Assembly (NCBI GenBank): GCA_910578345.1
Contig: CAJTRA010000015.1
Span: forward strand, 18,095 to 82,094
Length of the DNA: 64,000 nucleotides
Source: an uncultured Lachnospiraceae bacterium
GTDB taxonomy: Bacteria > Bacillota > Clostridia > Lachnospirales > Lachnospiraceae
Reading direction: 5' to 3'
This document shows, piece after piece, positions 26,467-35,270 of this stretch. Below the pieces are notes generated by a model. It searched no databases. It saw nothing but the letters and a program-made list of their open reading frames with translations, and was not told the DNA's origin. Made by a program: the position numbers and the translations under genes. Each line of letters starts with the position of its first letter. Position 1 is the first letter of the stretch.

Positions 26467-27272
26467 TGAGCAAAGGTAAAAAATTCGCAATGTATGCATT
26501 CTTGACGATCTTCTCCCTTATTTCCGTCTTCCCGCTGTATTATATGTTCTGCGCAGCTACGAATAAGAGTGTGGATGTTATTGCCGGAAGACTCTATCCC
26601 GGCACCTACCTGTTCGAGAATTATAAGGCGCTGATCGCCAACCAGAACCTTGGACTGGCGCTCTGGAATTCATTCCGCAATGCCGCTGTATTGACTGTCC
26701 TTTGTCTTCTGGTCTGCTCGATCGCCGGATATGGTTTTGAGATTTATCATGACAGAGGTAAGGATGCTGTCTTCACAGTACTTCTGACCGCTATGATGAT
26801 TCCTTTCGCCGCTGTCATGATCCCCATGTTCCGTATGTTTTCCACTCTTGGTATGGTAAACACGATGGCTGCTTTCATGCTTCCGTCCATTTCCACACCA
26901 TTTATGATCATGATGTTCCGACAGGCTTCCAGATCCTTCCCGCACGACATCATTGAGGCGGCAAGAATTGACGGATTGAGTGAACTTTCCATCTTCTTCC
27001 GCATGTTCTTCCCCACGATGCGTTCCACTTATGCGGCGGCGATGACCATCGTCTTCATGAATGCCTGGAACAACTATCTATGGCCGAAGGTTATCCTTCT
27101 TACCAACGATTCCATCACCATGCCGATGTTAGTTGCCAATCTCTTAGGCGGCTATACCGTTGACTACGGCATGTTGATGTTAGGCGTATTTATTTGTACC
27201 ATTCCTACCGCGATCGTATTCTTCTGCTTACAGAAGAGTTTCGCAGAAGGTATCACAGGCGCCGTGAAATAA
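26463..27272 (+). CDS. Sugar ABC transporter permease, MalG type
   Basis: A 269-residue inner-membrane subunit. Helix 1 is FAMYAFLTIFSLISVFPLYYM; the EAA motif reads EAARIDGLSELSIFFRMFFP around 160. Two overlapping ATGs (26463 and 26466) occur at the junction with the first permease; either may be used. No ATPase gene follows: the operon ends in a terminator. In Firmicutes a shared MsmK-type ATPase made elsewhere usually energises such importers. Confidence 0.94.
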   Translation: MMSKGKKFAMYAFLTIFSLISVFPLYYMFCAATNKSVDVIAGRLYPGTYLFENYKALIANQNLGLALWNSFRNAAVLTVLCLLVCSIAGYGFEIYHDRGKDAVFTVLLTAMMIPFAAVMIPMFRMFSTLGMVNTMAAFMLPSISTPFMIMMFRQASRSFPHDIIEAARIDGLSELSIFFRMFFPTMRSTYAAAMTIVFMNAWNNYLWPKVILLTNDSITMPMLVANLLGGYTVDYGMLMLGVFICTIPTAIVFFCLQKSFAEGITGAVK

Positions 27273-27303
27273 TTATACAAATATAAGAAGAGCCTTTTAT
27301 CCA

Positions 27304-27344
27304 GAAGAGCAGAATGCGGGAAATCCGCTGTCTGCTCTTCTTTT
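27304..27344 (+). terminator. Terminator of the sugar ABC operon
   Basis: GAAGAGCAGA (27304-27313) pairs with TCTGCTCTTC (27331-27340), extended inward by GCGG/CCGC, then TTTT. It ends the plus-strand operon just before the convergent amidase gene. Confidence 0.82.
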
Positions 27345-27378
27345 CCATGTCGGCCTCTTTTTTATGTTCCGGTTTTGA

Positions 27379-28260
27379 CTAACTCCTTTCCATCGGATCC
27401 GCCTTTTCGTCACCAGAATCTTCATCGGATGTCAGATACCGCACAATCCCCCTCACAATGCCATCTGCGATCTGATCCCTGTATTCCTTCGTTGCCAACT
27501 TATCTCTCTCTTTCTGATTGGAGAGAAATCCCGTCTCGATCAGGCAGGAAGGCATCGTGCTCTTACTGATCACGCAAAGATCCTCGTGAGATACCAGTTC
27601 TCTGCCTTTTGCCCCGGTCGCCTGTACGGTCTCCTGCTGAATGCACTGTGCCAGCCAGCCGCTGTCCCGTGTCTGGTCACTCCCATCATACCATGTCTCA
27701 ATTCCTTCCACACTGTCGTCTTCACAGGAATTCTGATGGATACTGACATAGAGCAATGCATTCGCAGCATTCGCGTTCTCCACTCTCTCCATCTTATCGA
27801 TGAATGCATCCCCTTCTCTGGCAAGTTCCGCCTGATATCCGTATTTCCTCAGTCTGACTACCACCTGGGCCGCAATCATCCGGTTGATATCCTTCTCCAA
27901 AATATCATCGAAGACACATCCGCCATCCATGCCGCCATGTCCTGGATCTATGATGATCACTTCTTCTGTCTGGTATTCTGCAGCCACCTGTTCCCATGAA
28001 TCCTCCTGCTGTTCTTCTTCCGGTTTCTCCTCAGTCTCCTTTTGCTGCCCCTGCACCATCTCTTCCTTCTTTGTCACTGCAGAAGCCTGCATCAGCACTG
28101 ATTGTGCCTCTACTCTCTGGGTCGCTTTCTTTGTCTTCAATGCTACTGCCGCACAGACGATCAGGATGCAGATAACCGATACTCCCACTATGATCCGCTG
28201 TAACGACGCCCTCTGTTCTCTTCTTCTCCACGTTCTGCGGCGATGTCTTCTTCTGTACAT
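27379..28260 (-). CDS. N-acetylmuramoyl-L-alanine amidase (Amidase_3), membrane-anchored
   Basis: A 293-residue cell-wall hydrolase cutting the bond between MurNAc and L-Ala. An arginine-rich cytoplasmic start and one membrane helix (IIVGVSVICILIVCAAVAL, about 20-40) are followed by a Glu-rich linker and the zinc amidase domain (about 100-280). Zinc and catalytic residues are visible: IIDPGHGG, the Glu in LEKDINR, the His in VSIHQNS and the Glu in CLIETGF. The start at 28260 follows GGAG by 10 bases; a further 29 codons upstream lack a site. It stands alone between the ABC operon and the sensor-kinase cluster. Possible roles are cell separation or spore cortex/germination. Confidence 0.9.
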   Translation of the reverse strand: MYRRRHRRRTWRRREQRASLQRIIVGVSVICILIVCAAVALKTKKATQRVEAQSVLMQASAVTKKEEMVQGQQKETEEKPEEEQQEDSWEQVAAEYQTEEVIIIDPGHGGMDGGCVFDDILEKDINRMIAAQVVVRLRKYGYQAELAREGDAFIDKMERVENANAANALLYVSIHQNSCEDDSVEGIETWYDGSDQTRDSGWLAQCIQQETVQATGAKGRELVSHEDLCVISKSTMPSCLIETGFLSNQKERDKLATKEYRDQIADGIVRGIVRYLTSDEDSGDEKADPMERS

Positions 28261-28415
28261 AAAAATGATGCTCCTCTCCTGTATTTTCGTTCTGCAGCTT
28301 ACCTCATCTTGTAGGTTTACTGCTATCATACAGAAGCGGTGCATCATAATTTCATCATTTTTGTAACATAGTTACATCATTTTTGCATCAAAGTTGTATC
28401 CTCATACGCGGTTAC

Positions 28416-29240
28416 TTACCTCGATATCTTCAGAAATAATTCGTTGATTCCTTCATAGAAGCCGACCGTAACAATCGTCCTCTCATCCCCACTGCCTGCA
28501 AAAACATACTTCTTATAGTAGGGCGTCGTCTCCAAAAGAGGATTATCCGTCTCGTACGCTTCCGGTTCAGACAGTCCCATATAATTACTCCACTGCTCTA
28601 CCAGCCCGTCTGGATCGATCTCTTCCCATTTAAGCTGTGCCCGTACATAGAATTCATAGATCTTACCGTCATCCGCATCGACATAGGCATCGATCAGCCG
28701 ATTCTCCTTATTGGCATTCTGCAAGCTTCCTGTCAGACTCACTTTCCAGACTGCCACATTGTTTCTCGGCTCCGGTACATCGATCGCGGAATACAAGGTA
28801 GCCTCATAAGCTGCCGCCTGAATCTCCTTGATCTCCTCCGGCAGGATACCACTCTCTTTCAGAAGCGCAATCTCTCTGTTGACCGTCTCATAGATCTCCT
28901 CATCGGTGATCTCTTTCCCGGAAGGGCCATTATGATTGACGACAAAGGCATAGGTTCCCGTTAATTCCCGATAAGCCTCGTCTCTCTCTCTGGAGTGCAG
29001 ACTCTGTTCGGTTTCCGGAAGACTCTGGGCATTTAAACACTGGGAAAGAATATAAAGCTTCTCATGACTGCTCAACTGATACCGGTAGCCTTCCTGGCCC
29101 GTCTCCTCTTCACGGGTCTGGATCTGATCCAGTATCCCTCTATCTGTATAGCGCGCAAGCGCCTCCGGCCCCCAGAGTGACAACAGAACCACAAGAACCG
29201 TCAGCATAAAAAGCGCCAGACTAAGAATGGATCTCTTCAT
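28416..29240 (-). CDS. Membrane-anchored protein of unknown function, coupled to a sensor kinase
   Basis: A 274-residue protein I do not recognise. The first 22 residues are one hydrophobic segment (ILSLALFMLTVLVVLLSLWG), then an extracytoplasmic part that is helical (YRYQLSSHEKLYILSQCLN) and later beta-rich (AVWKVSLTGSLQ..IDAYVDADDGKIYEFYVRAQ). The latter resembles a PepSY/YycI-like beta sheet, a low-confidence comparison. Its gene overlaps the 3' end of the histidine kinase by 20 bases with AAGGAGGTAGCGT as a private ribosome site, so it is translated with the kinase. A role as an accessory sensor or inhibitor of the kinase is inferred from context only. Confidence 0.75.
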   Translation of the reverse strand: MKRSILSLALFMLTVLVVLLSLWGPEALARYTDRGILDQIQTREEETGQEGYRYQLSSHEKLYILSQCLNAQSLPETEQSLHSRERDEAYRELTGTYAFVVNHNGPSGKEITDEEIYETVNREIALLKESGILPEEIKEIQAAAYEATLYSAIDVPEPRNNVAVWKVSLTGSLQNANKENRLIDAYVDADDGKIYEFYVRAQLKWEEIDPDGLVEQWSNYMGLSEPEAYETDNPLLETTPYYKKYVFAGSGDERTIVTVGFYEGINELFLKISR

Positions 29241-30684
29241 ACGCTACCTCCTTCCTATCTTCCCACATAAGGAAACTGGCTGTCGTTCCCTCACCCTGTG
29301 CGCTCTCGATCTCCAGTTTGCTCCCATGCAGTGCAAGAATCTCCGTACACAGCGCCAGACCCAGACCGGCTCCATTTCTGCTGCGCGATCTTGATTTATC
29401 CACCATATAGAACGCCTGGGTAATCTTGGACAGTTCTCCCTCCGGAATGCCAATCCCATGATCTCTCACAAGAAATCGGTAGCCTTTGCGCCCATTCCCA
29501 GCATTCTCCTGGTCAGCTTCTTCCACAATATGTCCCTCTATCTCAATCCTGCTTCCCGGCTCAGAAGCTTTGCAGGCATTATCGATCAGATTTACCAGAA
29601 CTGTCTGGAGCAGACTGGGATCGGCAGCCACCATCGCCTGCTCACAGCAAAAAGCCAGCTCCATATCCGCATTCGGCAGAAACATACTCTGTAAATACTC
29701 AAACAGTGTTTCTGTCAAAACTCTCTGCAATCTGGCGCCCTCCTTTTTCGTCACCATAATATCCAGAAGACGCAGCGACATGGTCTCCAGTCTTTTCCCC
29801 TCCGTATAAATGTAATTGGCTGAACGGAAGCTCTTCTCTTCATCTAATTTCCTGGAACGCAGCATATCCGCATAGCCTATGATGGAAGTAAGCGGCGTCT
29901 TGAGCTCATGGGCGAAAGCCCCGACAAATTCTTCCCTCGACTGCACTTCCTCCTCCAGTTGACCGATCGTCTTCTCCAATGCTTCCGCCATATGATTGAA
30001 ATCCTGCGTCAACTGCCCAAGTTCATCCCTGCTGACCTGTTGTGCCCGATAGCCGTAGTCCCCTGCCGCCATCTCCTTCGTGGCCTTCATCAGAAGACGG
30101 ATCGGTTTCGTCAGGCGTGAAGCAATGAAATACATGATCACAATGCCAAAGGCTAACATCAGAACCATTAACCGCCTGTAAACGGTAAATCCCGTTGTGC
30201 GCTCTTCAAACACCTGTGAAACATCCCTGAGCGTCTCCAAATATAAGCCCCTGCCCAGCGCATTCACGCTGCTGCCAGTCTGGATATAATAATGGCTTCC
30301 AGACTGTATCACACGATAAGAGTACTGACTTTCCCCCGTCTGTGCCAGCAGTGCGTCATCCGTCTCAAACCCGTCACTGGCATAGAGCACCCTTTTTTCC
30401 TCATTGGAAAGACGTAACAGACGCCCGCCGCCCTGGCCGCTCGTCTCCAGATTGGTGGCAATCTGTTCCACCGAACCGTCCTGCAGCAGATCATATTTGA
30501 GCGGAACATTTAACGCTGCCGTCTGAAAGGCAAACCGCAGGATGCTGTTCTCATCCAGGGCCTGCTCGATCTCCCGCTCCAAAGAGGTCCGGAATACATA
30601 ATTAACAAAATAGAAACCGCTTAAGCTTAACGTGATCGCTATAATGATCGTCGTCCAAAGCAATAATTTCCGGGAAAACTTCAT
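29221..30684 (-). CDS. Two-component sensor histidine kinase (HAMP, HisKA, HATPase_c)
   Basis: A 487-residue membrane kinase. Helix 1 (about 8-30), an extracytoplasmic sensor of about 135 residues, helix 2 (about 170-190), HAMP (RLTKPIRLLMKATKEMAAGDYG), then the phosphorylated His near 259 in FAHELKTPLTSIIGY and the ATP-binding boxes NLIDNACKA, RDHGIGIPEGEL and GAGLGLALC. It is 58 bases after the response regulator gene. The sensor shows no familiar fold by eye, and flanking genes encode two other extracytoplasmic proteins, which may help sensing. The signal is unknown; envelope stress would fit the layout. Confidence 0.94.
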   Translation of the reverse strand: MKFSRKLLLWTTIIIAITLSLSGFYFVNYVFRTSLEREIEQALDENSILRFAFQTAALNVPLKYDLLQDGSVEQIATNLETSGQGGGRLLRLSNEEKRVLYASDGFETDDALLAQTGESQYSYRVIQSGSHYYIQTGSSVNALGRGLYLETLRDVSQVFEERTTGFTVYRRLMVLMLAFGIVIMYFIASRLTKPIRLLMKATKEMAAGDYGYRAQQVSRDELGQLTQDFNHMAEALEKTIGQLEEEVQSREEFVGAFAHELKTPLTSIIGYADMLRSRKLDEEKSFRSANYIYTEGKRLETMSLRLLDIMVTKKEGARLQRVLTETLFEYLQSMFLPNADMELAFCCEQAMVAADPSLLQTVLVNLIDNACKASEPGSRIEIEGHIVEEADQENAGNGRKGYRFLVRDHGIGIPEGELSKITQAFYMVDKSRSRSRNGAGLGLALCTEILALHGSKLEIESAQGEGTTASFLMWEDRKEVAYEEIHS

Positions 30685-30742
30685 CTCTTACTTAACCTTC
30701 CCTCCACTTCGACACATTCATGCAAAATCCCCATGAAGCCTC

Positions 30743-31396
30743 CTATAGTTCCAACCGGTATCCCACCTTATATACCGCCACCAGATTCTTTTCCCATCCC
30801 AACTTCTTCCGAAGCCTCTGTACATGAAGATCCAGCGTCCTGCTGTTCGCAAAGTACTCATCATCCCAGACTCTCTCATACAGGTTCTCCCGAAACAGAG
30901 CAATATTCCGGTTCTCCACAAAGAGTAACATCAAATCAAATTCTTTACTGGTCAGTGGAACCGGCTCTCCCCTGCGTGTCACCCGCCTCGCTTCCACATC
31001 GATCTCCACATCCCCCAGGGCGATCATCTTGTCGGTCTTATGGTATCTGCGCAGGACTGCCTCCACTCTGGCAAGCAGCTCTGTCACATCAAACGGTTTG
31101 ATCAGATAATCATCCGCCCCCAGTTTCAATCCTCTGACCCGGTCCTTTACCTCATGTTTCGCCGAGATAAAGATGACCGGCACCTTATACGGTTTGATAT
31201 ACTCCATCACATCATACCCGTCCGCTCCCGGCAGCATGATATCTAAAAGTACCAGGTCAAAAGTATTCTTCTCCACTTCGTCAATGGCGGCCAGACCATC
31301 CTGTACCGCCACACAGGAATAACCAGCCGCCGAAAGATTCATATCGATCAAATCACAGATCGGTTTCTCATCATCCACTATCAATATTCTGATCAT
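30743..31396 (-). CDS. OmpR/PhoB-family response regulator
   Basis: A 217-residue transcription factor. Receiver domain: acidic pair VDDE at 8-10, phosphorylated Asp near 52 in LLDIMLPGADGYDV, the Lys in KPFDV. DNA-binding winged helix: LTSKEFDLMLLFVENRN..RTLDLHVQRLRKKLG. The ATG at 31396 overlaps the stop of the upstream FG-GAP-like gene (ATGA) and has GGAG 9 bases ahead; a TTG at 31417 would add 7 residues. The next gene is the cognate kinase. Confidence 0.95.
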   Translation of the reverse strand: MIRILIVDDEKPICDLIDMNLSAAGYSCVAVQDGLAAIDEVEKNTFDLVLLDIMLPGADGYDVMEYIKPYKVPVIFISAKHEVKDRVRGLKLGADDYLIKPFDVTELLARVEAVLRRYHKTDKMIALGDVEIDVEARRVTRRGEPVPLTSKEFDLMLLFVENRNIALFRENLYERVWDDEYFANSRTLDLHVQRLRKKLGWEKNLVAVYKVGYRLEL

Positions 31397-32544
31397 AGTT
31401 CCGGACTCCACCCCCAATAGGCCCTCGCCTGCTCTACAAGATCCGCTACCGTATCTTCCTCTCCGCAGCGGACCATCTTCTTCACTTCCGTATCCACTTC
31501 AAACCCGCTTGTCCTCTGGTAATAGATCTCATAGTCATTCTCAATGACCACATCCTCCAGACTTCCTGCATAGCTGTACCGCGCCGCCACCAGAAGATCC
31601 TTCATGCCGTCTCCATCGATATCCCTACAGGCGATGCCTTTAAGCGCATACAGATTATCATAATCCCCCATCGGCTGGAAGCTCCAGACAATCGTTCCCT
31701 TCTCATCAACCAGATAGATCATAAAGATAGAGAATTCTGCCATCGTATAACTTCCAGGCATGACTTCCAGATAGCCCAGCTTCTCAAACTGTCTGAGGTA
31801 GTCCTGCTCTTTCGCGATCACAAACCCATTCGCAAGAAGTTCCTCCTTCGTGGACGCCGTATAAAGAAACTCTGCCGAATACCCGTCTCTGACATAGGCG
31901 ATAATACTCTCGGCGCTCTTATTCATCCCAAACCGATTCAACTTATCTGAGATCCGGTAATCCCGGTAGAAACTGTCTTCCCCCTGGAAAAGCACATCTC
32001 CGACATTGTATTTTCTGTCAGCATATTCTCCCGTTCTGTTCCTGCAGGCAGCGATCAGCACAATATCCACTCTTCCATCCTGGTTCAGATCCTGAAAAGA
32101 GACGGCCCCAATCTCCACAATCGGTTGTTCCAGCATCCCCACATTCCAGTTATTGGCCGCCAGCTGGTCAGTCTGGTATACCACGTCGCCGTTTTCCCGA
32201 ACAAAGAACAACGCCAGTCTGTGATACCGTTTCTCCATGGCAGGCACCAGATACACTTCCCCAAAACACATCGTCTCTAACGGAAAGATCTGATCCTCGA
32301 TCACGGCAAAGCCATTTCCCTCGATCTGGGCCTGCCGTGTGATCCCCTGAAGCCTCTCCAGATATTCCTCATACGCCTCCCGAACCGCAAGGTCCTTCTG
32401 CGACGCATCCGCCTCTTTTCCATCCTCAGCAGAAGCAGACATGCCCATGCCTGTCCACATAAGCACAGCAAACACTATTCCTATGTACTTGATCCACAAC
32501 CGTCTCTTTTGCAATGCCTGCACCTGCTTTTCCAATGTATCCAA
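31393..32544 (-). CDS. Extracytoplasmic protein with FG-GAP/VCBS-like calcium-loop repeats
   Basis: A 383-residue protein of unknown role. A signal or anchor segment (IGIVFAVLMWTGMGMSASA, about 20-40) precedes a beta-propeller-like region with two Asp-rich loops, DLNQDGRVDIVLIAA and DIDGDGMKDLLVAARY, which are typical calcium-binding FG-GAP/VCBS repeats. It is the gene immediately before the response regulator and overlaps it (ATGA), so it is part of the two-component operon. The start is TTG at 32544 with a poor site; another TTG at 32535 is possible. It may sense a ligand outside the cell; this is inference from position. Confidence 0.78.
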   Translation of the reverse strand: MDTLEKQVQALQKRRLWIKYIGIVFAVLMWTGMGMSASAEDGKEADASQKDLAVREAYEEYLERLQGITRQAQIEGNGFAVIEDQIFPLETMCFGEVYLVPAMEKRYHRLALFFVRENGDVVYQTDQLAANNWNVGMLEQPIVEIGAVSFQDLNQDGRVDIVLIAACRNRTGEYADRKYNVGDVLFQGEDSFYRDYRISDKLNRFGMNKSAESIIAYVRDGYSAEFLYTASTKEELLANGFVIAKEQDYLRQFEKLGYLEVMPGSYTMAEFSIFMIYLVDEKGTIVWSFQPMGDYDNLYALKGIACRDIDGDGMKDLLVAARYSYAGSLEDVVIENDYEIYYQRTSGFEVDTEVKKMVRCGEEDTVADLVEQARAYWGWSPEL

Positions 32545-32559
32545 TAACCGCCAAAACGA

Positions 32560-34011
32560 TCAAACATGAATCTCTGCCTTTATCCCCAGCAGCGCTTCAT
32601 TCTCCTGAAGGATCGGACGGACTACTTCCTGTAAGAATCTCTCTACCTGAACCGGCGCACGCCCCACGTACTTCTTCGGATCCATCGTCTCTTTCAGCTC
32701 TTCTACCGAGAGATTGAATACAGCGTCTTTCGCGATCAGCTCTAACAGATCATTCTCTCTTCCTTCCTGTTTCACATGGGCGCCTGCTTCCATGGAAAGC
32801 TCTCTGATCCGCTCATGCAGTTCCTGTCTGTTGCCGCCCATCTTTACGGCATCCATCATGATATTCTCCGTCGCCATAAAGGGCAGCTCGCTCATAAGAC
32901 GCTTCGTGATCACCTTGTCATATACGACCAATCCATCCACAACATTCAGGCACAGATCCAAGATGCCATCCACGGCCAGAAACGCTTCCGGAATAGACAG
33001 TCTCTTATTGGCCGAATCGTCTAACGTCCTCTCAAACCACTGTGTGGCTGAGGTAATCGCCGGATTCAGCGCATCGATCATCACATATCTGGACAGCGAA
33101 GCGATCCGCTCACTCCGCATCGGATTTCTCTTATACGCCATAGCCGAAGAACCGATCTGGCTCTTCTCAAAAGGTTCCTCCACTTCTTTCAAATGCTGCA
33201 GCAATCTGATATCATTGGACATCTTATGCGCGGAGGCCGCAATTCCCGCCAGCACATTACACACCCTGGTGTCTACTTTTCTGGAATACGTCTGTCCTGA
33301 CACCGGATAACATTTCTCGAATCCCATCTTCTCTGCGATCATGGGATCAATCCGATCGATCGTCTCCTGATCCCCATTGAAAAGCTCCAGGAAAGAAGCC
33401 TGTGTCCCTGTCGTACCCTTAGACCCTAACAGTTTCATCGTAGAGAGCACATAGTCAAGATCCTCTAAATCCAGACAGAATTCCTGTGCCCACAGCGTCG
33501 CCCTCTTCCCCACCGTAGTCGGCTGTGCCGGCTGGAAATGCGTAAACGCCAGCGTCGGCAGCTCTTTATATTGCTGCGCAAATTCCGCCAGCTTAGCGAT
33601 CACATTGACTAACTTGCGTTTCACCAGCCTAAGCGCCTCCGTCATCACAATAATATCCGTATTGTCTCCCACATAGCAGGATGTCGCTCCAAGATGGATA
33701 ATTCCGGCTGCTTTCGGGCACTGCTGCCCATAGGCATAGACGTGACTCATCACATCATGCCGCACTTCCTTCTCTCTCGCTTTCGCAACCTCATAATTGA
33801 TATCCTCCGCATGGGCCTTCAGCTCGTCAATCTGCTCTATGGTAATTACCGGTTTCCCATTCTGGCTAAGTCCCAGCTCCATCTCTGTCTCTGCCAGCGC
33901 AATCCACAGTCTCCTCCATGTCCTGAATTTCATATCCGGCGAAAAGATATACTGCATCTCCTTACTGGCATACCGCTCCGACAATGGGCTTACATATCTG
34001 TCTGTACTCAT
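32560..34011 (-). CDS. purB: Adenylosuccinate lyase
   Basis: A 483-residue fumarase-superfamily enzyme that acts twice in purine synthesis: SAICAR to AICAR and adenylosuccinate to AMP, each releasing fumarate. Signature loop GSSAMAYKRNPMRSE near residue 280, and the first conserved His region THFQPAQPTTVGKR. Length and motifs match the family. The ATG at 34011 (MSTDRY) follows GGAG by 6 bases; two in-frame ATGs further up are less likely. It sits 36 bases after the coiled-coil membrane gene and 15 before the FG-GAP gene, embedded in a run of unknown genes. Confidence 0.95.
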   Translation of the reverse strand: MSTDRYVSPLSERYASKEMQYIFSPDMKFRTWRRLWIALAETEMELGLSQNGKPVITIEQIDELKAHAEDINYEVAKAREKEVRHDVMSHVYAYGQQCPKAAGIIHLGATSCYVGDNTDIIVMTEALRLVKRKLVNVIAKLAEFAQQYKELPTLAFTHFQPAQPTTVGKRATLWAQEFCLDLEDLDYVLSTMKLLGSKGTTGTQASFLELFNGDQETIDRIDPMIAEKMGFEKCYPVSGQTYSRKVDTRVCNVLAGIAASAHKMSNDIRLLQHLKEVEEPFEKSQIGSSAMAYKRNPMRSERIASLSRYVMIDALNPAITSATQWFERTLDDSANKRLSIPEAFLAVDGILDLCLNVVDGLVVYDKVITKRLMSELPFMATENIMMDAVKMGGNRQELHERIRELSMEAGAHVKQEGRENDLLELIAKDAVFNLSVEELKETMDPKKYVGRAPVQVERFLQEVVRPILQENEALLGIKAEIHV

Positions 34012-34047
34012 CCTGCTCTCCATCCTTCCTGATCTTCTGACCATCTG

Positions 34048-35229
34048 TTACTGAAATTTCTTCTCATATTCCTCCACAGCTCCCATGATCTCTTTCGTAT
34101 ACTGCGGATATTTCTCCACCAGCTCTTTGATTTCTTTCTGGGACCCGCCTGCCACCACTTCTTTGTTATATTCCATCCGCCGCCGCAGAGACTGCCTTCT
34201 GATAATCAGATTATGCCTGATCTCCACCATCTCTTTCCGGTCTAAGATTGCCTCTGTCTGATGCAGCCATATGGCGGGATCCTTGATCTGGTAACACTTT
34301 AACATCTGGAGCAGTTCCCGTTCATTATGGTCCAGATCCCGTTCCGCTTTTCTTAAGTTCTCCCGTTCTGCCCTCTCCGCCCGATAATTATTCCACAGTT
34401 CCATCAGTTCTTTTGCACTGCCCACCCCATACTTGAGCTGCAAATAGTCTAACAGATTCGTGTTATTGACGTATCTGATCTTCACTTTATTCTGCAGAAG
34501 GATGATCTTATTGATCCCGTTCTCCACACGGCGAAGCTCCTGTCTCGCATCCAGATGCTTGACATAGATGACTGTGATTACCACAGCCGCCGTCAACGCT
34601 GTCAGCAGATATCCTGCTTTCGTATCCATATCCAGAAAGAACTGCAGGAACAAAAGCAGCAGAATGCAGAGCCCCAACGCTACGACACAGATGATTGCCA
34701 TGCCGCGGGTATCTGCGATTATGCTCATCACTTCATTCTTACGGTACAGATAAGCGTGTTTCTCTCCCTCCAGCCGTCCCAGATCCTGCTTAATCAAAGC
34801 CTGGTACTCCTCCGCCTCGGTAAGCTTCTCAAATCCTTCTTCCACTTCATCGGCGATCCGCTCCATAAGCTGGTATTGCTCATCACTGATCCGGCGCGGC
34901 CTCTCCATAAAGTCTGCCTTGCTGTCCTGCAGCTCTGCAACCCGTCTGGCACACTCTTTGAGCTGTTCGCTCTCCTCTGGCGGAAGCGCTTCAATTTCCT
35001 CCATATCCTTGAGATAGGAAGTCACCATTTCATACTCATAGGTCAGATTCTCCAGCTCCTTGGTTGCATCCGCCATCTTCTCCAGACAGTTCTTGACATA
35101 GTCTTCTCTCTGTTCCTTGTTCTCATAATCGACCTGGTGATCGACTTCTCCGTCTTCCCACTGGATTTCGTCGAATTCTTCCTGGTTTTTTCTTTGAAAC
35201 CGATTCTTTATTTTTCCAAATAATCCCAT
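34048..35229 (-). CDS. Membrane coiled-coil protein of unknown function
   Basis: A 393-residue protein without a recognised domain. A charged N-terminus (about 1-40) leads into long heptad-rich helices (about 45-165, e.g. KEQREDYVKNCLEKMADATK). Two adjacent membrane segments follow (about 175-215, IICVVALGLCILLLLFLQFF and YLLTALTAAVVITVIYV). A second long coiled coil (about 220-390) ends at the C-terminus. Both ends therefore face the cytoplasm and could scaffold a complex. The gene is 41 bases after the TPR-like gene and belongs to the four-gene cluster described below. AGAGGA precedes the ATG by 10 bases. Confidence 0.8.
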   Translation of the reverse strand: MGLFGKIKNRFQRKNQEEFDEIQWEDGEVDHQVDYENKEQREDYVKNCLEKMADATKELENLTYEYEMVTSYLKDMEEIEALPPEESEQLKECARRVAELQDSKADFMERPRRISDEQYQLMERIADEVEEGFEKLTEAEEYQALIKQDLGRLEGEKHAYLYRKNEVMSIIADTRGMAIICVVALGLCILLLLFLQFFLDMDTKAGYLLTALTAAVVITVIYVKHLDARQELRRVENGINKIILLQNKVKIRYVNNTNLLDYLQLKYGVGSAKELMELWNNYRAERAERENLRKAERDLDHNERELLQMLKCYQIKDPAIWLHQTEAILDRKEMVEIRHNLIIRRQSLRRRMEYNKEVVAGGSQKEIKELVEKYPQYTKEIMGAVEEYEKKFQ

Positions 35230-35270
35230 GTCTTTTCAATCCTCTCTGTTACCTCTGCTCTTTTTGCCGC

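Noticed and set aside
28348..28415. Repeated CATCATTTTTG blocks between the amidase and the 274-residue gene
   Set aside because: Two short, imperfect copies in AT-rich sequence; not a convincing operator or repeat array.
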